Source: Candidatus Wallbacteria bacterium (GTDB lineage Bacteria > Muiribacteriota > JAQTZZ01). From it: a DNA stretch of 64,000 nucleotides. Positions 59,367-64,000 of this stretch are shown one piece after another; position 1 is the stretch's first letter; each line of letters begins with the position of its first letter. The DNA is taken from contig JAQTZZ010000005.1 of the NCBI GenBank assembly GCA_028687545.1, positions 62,001 to 126,000 on the forward strand, read 5' to 3'. The translations under genes and the position numbers were made by a program. The notes beneath the pieces were generated by a model. That model had not been told where the DNA came from and did no database searches. It worked only from the letters and a program-made list of their open reading frames with translations.

Positions 59367-59390
59367 AATTGTCAAGATACTGTCTCTAAT
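59367..59390. repeat. Dispersed AATTGTCAAGA repeat, copy 1
   Basis: AATTGTCAAGATACTGTC and six further bases match 62628-62650 (AATTGTCAAGACACGGTC) at most positions. Such short stretches often flank transposed segments. No gene is affected. Confidence 0.4.
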
Positions 59391-59425
59391 CTCCAATTGC
59401 CTCAGAATATTAGAAGGAATGGAGT

Positions 59426-60280
59426 TCACGGCTTTATTCCCAAAATCAGACACGAGAACAGACATGCGAACATTATGAACGTTGCGACTGAATTGTTGAC
59501 TACATGCAGAATCAGAGGCGGGACCAGGGAATTATAACGGTACCTAAGATATGTCAGCATAATGCCCATTGCTGCCATATTGACAATAGGATAGACGTTC
59601 GGATAATGCTGCGGGACATGGATCAGGCCAAACAGGAGCCCCACGATGACAATCGTTTTTCCGGGTGAAAACAGCTTGATCATCGCCTGATACAGGATGC
59701 CTCTGAATAAAAACTCCTCTACCATAGGGACGAGCAATGGTACCAGGAAGAGAAGTGTGGCAAATGCCAGCCTGGAAGTCAGGCGTTCAGTCCAGTATTC
59801 ATCAATAAAGGTATTTTCCGATTGGTACGGCAGAAAAAATCCGAGGGCTATATTTGACAGCGCCCAGACAATGCCGGTCAGCACAGTACTTTTGATTACA
59901 TCGCTGCTCACGGGATACAGGGCAAAACTTTCGATAAAGGTTTTATTGTATTTCACGCAGATCCTGCGGTAGGCAATCCAGAGAATGAAAAAATAACTCG
60001 GATATTGCTTAACAAACTCTGCAAAGGTGACATTCAAGTATTTGATATAATGACTAAGTATAGACATCAAAATCATAAAAATGAATGAATACAGAATAAT
60101 CATGAAAATATCGCTGAATGTGACTGAATCCGGTGCTTCCGCAGCTTTATTCCTGACTTCTGGGATTACAGACTTTTTTTCCTGCTTGATAATGTAATCA
60201 GGACAGAATTTATTTTCACAGTTTCTGCAGAATTCAGCAAGACCTAAATTAACTTCACCGCATGGGCACTTCCAGATCAT
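59426..60280 (-). CDS. CPBP-family (CAAX-like) intramembrane metalloprotease with zinc ribbon
   Basis: This 284-residue protein has an N-terminal zinc ribbon (CPCGEVNLGLAEFCRNC) and eight membrane segments. The CPBP motifs are PMVEEFLFRGILY (EExxxR), GLLFGLIHV (FxxxH) and PPLILHVVNNS (HxxxN), as in Abi/CAAX-type proteases. Members modify prenylated or bacteriocin-related proteins, or act on antisigma factors. The gene is bordered on both sides by direct repeats that look like ORF6N gene fragments, so it may have been inserted with them. No strong ribosome site is visible. Confidence 0.87.
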   Translation of the reverse strand: MIWKCPCGEVNLGLAEFCRNCENKFCPDYIIKQEKKSVIPEVRNKAAEAPDSVTFSDIFMIILYSFIFMILMSILSHYIKYLNVTFAEFVKQYPSYFFILWIAYRRICVKYNKTFIESFALYPVSSDVIKSTVLTGIVWALSNIALGFFLPYQSENTFIDEYWTERLTSRLAFATLLFLVPLLVPMVEEFLFRGILYQAMIKLFSPGKTIVIVGLLFGLIHVPQHYPNVYPIVNMAAMGIMLTYLRYRYNSLVPPLILHVVNNSVATFIMFACLFSCLILGIKP

Positions 60281-60600
60281 CTCTTACCCTCAATTCATTT
60301 TCAATTGACGCGGATTCAAAAAAAGCCCGCCTGAGTGCCTGTCTTAGATCATTTCATGGATGTGTTTCCCGGTTATATCTGAGACTGCCTGCAACAGGAG
60401 CCATATGGAAATTTTAAATTTCCGCCTCACGATTCACCTTTATTTCTTATCCAAAGTTATGATCCTGATATTTTAATTCGAAATTCCTGTTTTTACAATG
60501 AATATCAGACTGTATACTCTTGGATTTGGATATCACAGTTTGTGACTTCCAATTTTCCTGACTGCAGCAAATGCTCCGGATGCTGCACCGAAAACCTGCA
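60281..60600. other. Gene-poor 320-bp interval with ORF6N remnant
   Basis: No credible gene. It holds a perfect palindrome GGAAATT-TTA-AATTTCC near 60404-60420, an AT-rich stretch and, at 60532-60576, the right copy of the 45-bp ORF6N-derived repeat. On the minus strand the latter reads QENWKSQTVISKSKS, a decayed ORF6N core with the conserved NWKSQ. Confidence 0.6.
60532..60576. repeat. ORF6N gene fragment, right copy
   Basis: This is the second copy of the 45-bp element (left copy at 59303-59347). The conserved core NWKSQ is also found in the intact ORF6N gene at 60601-61122 (bases 60893-60919). The two fragments are in the same orientation and enclose the CPBP protease gene. Confidence 0.7.
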
Positions 60601-61122
60601 TTACGGAGTAAATCCAATCTTGCGCCGGCTGCCAGGCGGTTGAGCAAGAAGTTTCTTGATGGCATCGAACACTACCATGAACTGCCGGTCATATTTCTGC
60701 TCCAGCAGTTCGATTTGTTCCCTGAGCTCTTTATGGGTAGACATGATTTCCCTCAATCTGACAAAAGTCCTCACAATGGAAATATTGACCTGGATGGCTC
60801 TACTGCTCATCAGTACACTCGACAGCATGGCAATACCGAGCTCAGTGAAAGCAAAAGGACATTTACGCAATCCCAATCTCAACGATTTGGAAGTCACAAA
60901 TTGTGACTTCCAATTTTTCATTTCATCATTGTTAAGCTGAAACATGAAATCTGCAGGAAATCGCTCGATATTTCTATGGACAGCCTGGTTCAATACTTTA
61001 GTCTTAACGCCATACAGCATTGCCAGGTCCCGGTCTAGCAATACTTTCTTTCCGCGGATCAGGAAAATCCTTTGCTCAAGGAATGCTTCCGGAATTTCGA
61101 CTGCAATGTTTTCATTGTTCAT
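60601..61122 (-). CDS. ORF6N-domain (phage-type) DNA-binding protein
   Basis: This 173-residue protein has the ORF6N domain: VLLDRDLAMLYGVKTKVLN, then NIERFPADFMFQLNNDEMKNW and CPFAFTELGIAMLSSVL. It is common on phages, plasmids and in genomic accessory sites, and binds DNA as a regulator. The C-terminal half is a helical segment (LREIMSTHKELREQIELLEQ). The start at 61122 lacks a ribosome site. The sigma54-like element at 61149 would place the transcript start one base before the ATG. Fragments of related genes lie downstream. Confidence 0.87.
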   Translation of the reverse strand: MNNENIAVEIPEAFLEQRIFLIRGKKVLLDRDLAMLYGVKTKVLNQAVHRNIERFPADFMFQLNNDEMKNWKSQFVTSKSLRLGLRKCPFAFTELGIAMLSSVLMSSRAIQVNISIVRTFVRLREIMSTHKELREQIELLEQKYDRQFMVVFDAIKKLLAQPPGSRRKIGFTP

Positions 61123-61149
61123 AAAAATGGATTAACAATTTCCATGCCA
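61123..61149 (-). promoter_or_regulatory. Sigma54-like promoter element, leaderless geometry
   Basis: On the minus strand TGGCATG begins at 61149 and GT (61136-61135) follows GG at ten-base spacing, in AATTGTTAATCCATTTTT. The predicted start at about 61123 is directly beside the ORF6N ATG at 61122. Geometry and downstream sequence are almost identical to the copy at 12489-12463. Confidence 0.5.
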
Positions 61150-61485
61150 GGATCTGGAAACCGATTTTCTTCGAAAACAGCGATTGTTGCGCATTGTCTC
61201 AAAATCCTTTCAGTCTCGGATTCAACTGTTGCTTTCATGAACAAAGGGGAATTTTTGAGCTTGGGATTGATAAGGGGTCGCGTTTCGCCAATTGTCATTC
61301 CACTACTCTTTAGGGTGAACAGGCTTTTTGGAGATGGGTTCCACCATCATTTAAGCCTTCATGCCGAAATTGATCGCCTTCCGATGGGGACAAGTCGTGG
61401 ATTGGGCGAGGAGTTTAGGAACGACATGTCCCCATTTCTTTCAAAAATGACATTTTGCTTAATCCGGGGAAAATGAATAGAATCT
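61150..61485. other. Gene-poor interval with inverted repeat
   Basis: No recognised gene. It has a 13-bp inverted repeat (TGGGGACAAGTCG at 61385-61397, and CGACATGTCCCCA at 61422-61434, one mismatch, 24-base loop). A plus-strand frame ending near 61476 contains LFGDGFHHHLSLHAEIDRLP but has no ribosome site and no clear family. It may be a remnant of a transposase-like gene, as the GGGGACATGTCCCC type repeats are often associated with such elements. Confidence 0.4.
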
Positions 61486-62598
61486 ATGGCTGACATGAAT
61501 CTTGAAACACAGCGACAGCAGGCACAGCTGGATTTTCTGGCAGGCGGGGCGCAGATCGAAGTCGGTAACGCTGCAAATTTACCCATTCCTCTGGATCAGT
61601 TAAGTGCCACTACGGCTGATTCACCGCACGTGGTTAAAGCATTTTCTTCCGGTTTGACAGCGCATGTCTATAAAATCAAGGCGGGTGGACAATTCTGGAC
61701 CCTCAAATGCAAACGGCAGGAAAGTCTGGTGAAAAACCCTGACGGTCAGACTTCATTTCTCAACGAAATTCAGAGACGCCGTGATTTTTTCGAACTGAAG
61801 AGATCACCTGCGAACGCATCGCTGTTCACTCACATCGTGGAAACGGAATATGCATCCCTCAGCGATGGAGTCATTCTCTCGCCCTGGATCGAGGGTGAAC
61901 ATCTCCGGCACTTCGACGGCCGGGTCTATGATCAGCTCTTCGGCACCATCGTCAACCTTGAGCTGAGCGGGTTCTTCGAATGGGACTTCTGCCCGGGCAA
62001 CATCCTGGATGACGGCAAGCGGCTTATGCTCTTTGACTTTGGGTACATGTACCGATTCGAGCCAAGGGAACAATTCAATAGTAACGGACTTGCAACGCCT
62101 CTGTTTCATGGTATCGAGCGATTCGAGACGCGAAACTTCTTTGATTTCCTGCTGCGCAGCCAGAAAAGCCTGGACGGATCCCGGCTGCTGGAAGCATATC
62201 GTGAAGAGAAGAAATACGCCCTGAAACATTACGAGATCAAACTTGACCGGTTAAAATCAATGGAGGCAGCGGAACCTGTGCTGCAATGGCATCACGCCAT
62301 CATTCAGCGATGGCGGCTGGCATTGGAATGCAGTAATTCCCTGCACAGGCTGTATCTGCTGGAAAGTTTCCGTTCCAATGTTCTGGATCTGTTAGACGAC
62401 CTGCACGGCAAATCCTGTACGTCACAAACGCTCATGCGGGCGGATTTAGTCGTAAACATGCTGAAAGAGCACTTCACCCTGCTGGCAGAGGAGGATGGGC
62501 TCTTCTTCGGCGACGAAAAAAAGACGCAGACAGAACTTGTTAAGAAATACCTGTGCCTGAGGGAAAAGGCGGCAGAGTATCAGCTGGGAAGTCAATAA
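61486..62598 (+). CDS. Kinase-like phosphotransferase (APH superfamily pattern)
   Basis: This 370-residue protein has kinase-fold features: a lysine in FWTLKCKRQE, a catalytic-loop variant FEWDFCPGNILDDGKRLML and a following FDFGYMYRF, similar to aminoglycoside/choline phosphotransferases, where HxDxxxxNIL and DFG-like motifs bind Mg-ATP. The His is replaced by Trp-Glu. The long C-terminal region (residues about 230-370) is helical and not recognised. The start at 61486 is the first methionine, with a weak GGGGAAA upstream. It is likely a cytoplasmic small-molecule kinase of unknown substrate. Confidence 0.6.
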   Translation: MADMNLETQRQQAQLDFLAGGAQIEVGNAANLPIPLDQLSATTADSPHVVKAFSSGLTAHVYKIKAGGQFWTLKCKRQESLVKNPDGQTSFLNEIQRRRDFFELKRSPANASLFTHIVETEYASLSDGVILSPWIEGEHLRHFDGRVYDQLFGTIVNLELSGFFEWDFCPGNILDDGKRLMLFDFGYMYRFEPREQFNSNGLATPLFHGIERFETRNFFDFLLRSQKSLDGSRLLEAYREEKKYALKHYEIKLDRLKSMEAAEPVLQWHHAIIQRWRLALECSNSLHRLYLLESFRSNVLDLLDDLHGKSCTSQTLMRADLVVNMLKEHFTLLAEEDGLFFGDEKKTQTELVKKYLCLREKAAEYQLGSQ

Positions 62599-62627
62599 AG
62601 ATTACTGGAGCGCGTCTTGTCATTGTC

Positions 62628-62650
62628 AATTGTCAAGACACGGTCCCTAT
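62628..62650. repeat. Dispersed AATTGTCAAGA repeat, copy 2
   Basis: This is the second copy of the AATTGTCAAGA(C/T)AC motif found at 59367, lying between the kinase-like gene and the adenosine deaminase gene. A partial tandem TTGTCATTGTCAATTGTC is also present. Confidence 0.4.
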
Positions 62651-62735
62651 CGCCATCCAGAACTCTGAATCGAGAGTTTGATAAGAATGAACTTTTGTTT
62701 TGACAACCTGGACCATTCTGCCTTAAGTTTATGAA

Positions 62736-63680
62736 ATGATTACAACCCGTTCCTTTGTTTCATTTCTGGAGTCAGGGGATATCTCAGGCCTTCGCAGCGT
62801 GCCTAAAAGCGATCTCCACAATCACGGTATTTACGGCGGGAACCAGGATTATATCCGCAGGAAAACAGGCGCGCATTTAAAACTAGAATCCAGTCTCAAC
62901 GGCCTGACCGGAATGGCCGGATGGTGCGATACGCACCTGAAGCCTCTCTATCGGGATGTGGAAGGGCTCCTGCTTCTGTTCGAATCGGCTTTTATCCAGG
63001 CCGCGGAAGACGGTGTGACCAGACTGGAGATGAGCCTGGACTCAAAATATGCCGGATTTTTCGGCGGAAACTGTCAGGGGTACGTTGACGCCATCAGGAA
63101 GCTCCACCAGGAATTCGCTCCTCAGATCGATTTCAGGCCTGAAATAGGCATCAACCGGTGTCTGCCCACTGCCGAACTTTATCCGGCAGTAAAGAAATTC
63201 ATCGACACCGGGTATTTCAAATCAATCGACCTCTATGGGGATGAATTCGCCCGGCTGGTTGAGAATTTCAAGGAAATCTACCGGATGGCCGGGGAAAAAG
63301 GGCTCAAACTCAAGGCGCATGTCGGAGAGGCAGGCACAGCTGAGGACATTGTCAGGGCAGTTGAGGTCCTGAACCTGACTGAAATACAGCATGGCATAGC
63401 AGCAGCCACGTCAGAAAAAGTGATGGATTTCCTGGCCGAGCGTTCAGTGCAGCTCAACATCTGCCCGGAAAGCAATATCACGCTTGGTTATTCCTCTGAT
63501 TACACCACTCCTGCCCGAATTTTATTCGACAATGGAGTCAGGATCACAATCAACACCGACGACTGCCTGATATTCGGCAAAGGCTTGAGTGAACAGTACC
63601 TGAAACTATACCAGAGCGGGACATTCTCCGCTGCAGATCTGGACAGCATAAGGCTGAACGGGCTGAATTCCCGGCAATGA
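62736..63680 (+). CDS. Adenosine deaminase-like amidohydrolase
   Basis: This 314-residue protein has the adenosine/AMP deaminase core: KSDLHNHGIYGG (metal His pair), KLKAHVGEAG (third His and catalytic Glu), EIQHGIAAA, and VRITINTDDCLIF (metal Asp and catalytic Asp). Thus it should deaminate adenosine or a related purine to inosine in the cytoplasm. It is slightly shorter than classical enzymes (about 340). The ATG at 62736 has no clear ribosome site. A cytidine deaminase-like gene follows, suggesting a nucleoside-salvage cluster. Confidence 0.87.
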   Translation: MITTRSFVSFLESGDISGLRSVPKSDLHNHGIYGGNQDYIRRKTGAHLKLESSLNGLTGMAGWCDTHLKPLYRDVEGLLLLFESAFIQAAEDGVTRLEMSLDSKYAGFFGGNCQGYVDAIRKLHQEFAPQIDFRPEIGINRCLPTAELYPAVKKFIDTGYFKSIDLYGDEFARLVENFKEIYRMAGEKGLKLKAHVGEAGTAEDIVRAVEVLNLTEIQHGIAAATSEKVMDFLAERSVQLNICPESNITLGYSSDYTTPARILFDNGVRITINTDDCLIFGKGLSEQYLKLYQSGTFSAADLDSIRLNGLNSRQ

Positions 63681-63743
63681 TCGGAAATACGTGATAAGAT
63701 TGTATGAATGCGGTCTTTCCTGTTCGAACTGTGGGAGGTTTTG

Positions 63744-64000
63744 ATGAAACTGGCATCAGGAGACAGAAAACTGATTCAGGAAGCGATCAATGTCATAATC
63801 AGGTCCAGGCCGGTCCGTCTCAAGGATACCGGCGACGTAGGAGCCGCACTGATCACCCCGGAAGGTAATGTTTACAGCGGCGTCTGCCTGGGCTTTCAGT
63901 GCGGCATCGGAACCTGCGGGGAGTATCAGGCCATCGGGGCCATGATCTCCGGCGGGGAAAAGGTAATCAGAGCTATAGTCGCGGTATGGTTTGACGATAA
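63744..64000 (+). CDS. Cytidine deaminase-like protein, 3' end outside window
   Basis: About 85 codons are visible. The start ATG is preceded by GGGAGG. The reading contains VRLKDTGDVGAALITPEGNV, then YSGVCLGFQCGIGTCGEYQAIGAMI, which matches the zinc-binding segment of cytidine deaminases, with CGEYQ replacing the usual CAE-x. A zinc PCxxC second motif would lie beyond the edge. It follows the adenosine deaminase gene, so both may act in nucleoside salvage. The altered motif means blasticidin-deaminase-like specificity is possible. Confidence 0.7.
   Translation, partial: MKLASGDRKLIQEAINVIIRSRPVRLKDTGDVGAALITPEGNVYSGVCLGFQCGIGTCGEYQAIGAMISGGEKVIRAIVAVWFDD

Noticed and set aside
61072-61476. 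A 134-residue plus-strand frame
   Set aside because: It begins inside the ORF6N gene on the opposite strand, lacks a ribosome site and shows no recognisable domain, so it is treated as possible remnant sequence only.
1-64000. CRISPR arrays, rRNA and tRNA genes, prophage structural genes
   Set aside because: No regularly spaced direct repeats of CRISPR size, no recognisable structural RNA sequence and no capsid, tail or portal proteins were seen.

Overview
The window looks like a chromosomal piece of an uncultured, deep-branching bacterium with about 45-48% GC in its coding regions. It encodes a BamE/SmpA-like motif, TolB-like propellers, paired SYLF lipid-binding proteins, several secreted peptidases and a sigma54 activator, which together suggest a cell with an outer membrane. 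No rRNA, tRNA or ribosomal protein gene was found, so I cannot name the phylum from this sequence. Clear AGGAGG-type ribosome sites precede most genes, with some GTG and TTG starts.

Layout. 1-750 holds two minus-strand hypothetical genes, one with a probable frameshift. 961-3852 is a tandem-AAA ATPase. 3854-12462 is an accessory stretch rich in nuclease-fold proteins (two AT-rich PD-(D/E)XK genes and a three-gene DUF2779 operon), toxin-antitoxin parts, gene fragments and a sigma54 activator whose sensor looks like a dead DHH phosphoesterase. 12739-22071 carries a pseudokinase/TPR protein, a D-threonine-aldolase-like enzyme, an ABC-F protein with an attenuator-like leader, a DUF2062 protein, a CASTOR/POLLUX-type channel, a papain-like peptidase and a helical lipoprotein. 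22068-29277 is a six-gene minus-strand operon for an energy-converting complex related to complex I and group 4 hydrogenases. Its large subunit lacks all four NiFe-binding cysteines, so it is better read as an Ehr-type complex than as a hydrogenase.

29511-33065 is an overlapping plus-strand trio: class D beta-lactamase-like protein, orphan DNA methyltransferase and voltage-gated channel. 33069-36383 holds two SYLF proteins and a membrane Ser/Thr kinase. 36405-39311 is a second accessory patch with HicB, HicBA and small AT-rich membrane proteins. 39447-55396 is mostly secreted or membrane proteins: M48, S41 and C11 peptidases, an alkaline phosphatase, a TlpA-like thioredoxin, a pair of glycoside-hydrolase-like paralogs and an MFS transporter. 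55422-57640 shows a divergent TolB-like pair and a remnant of a duplicated transporter. 57720 to the end has a LOG protein, a CPBP protease between ORF6N gene fragments, an ORF6N protein, a kinase-like protein, adenosine deaminase and the start of a cytidine deaminase.

The most unusual signal is a conserved promoter-like element, TGGCACG-N4-(T/G)TGTTA. It occurs five times, always correctly oriented upstream of an accessory gene (AAA ATPase, DUF2779 nuclease operon, DUF6915 protein, pseudokinase/TPR protein, ORF6N protein). It resembles a sigma54 -24/-12 promoter with GT in place of GC, and a sigma54 activator is encoded in the same window. A second shared signal, TTTACA direct repeats at 11-bp period, lies upstream of the S41 peptidase and both TolB-like genes.
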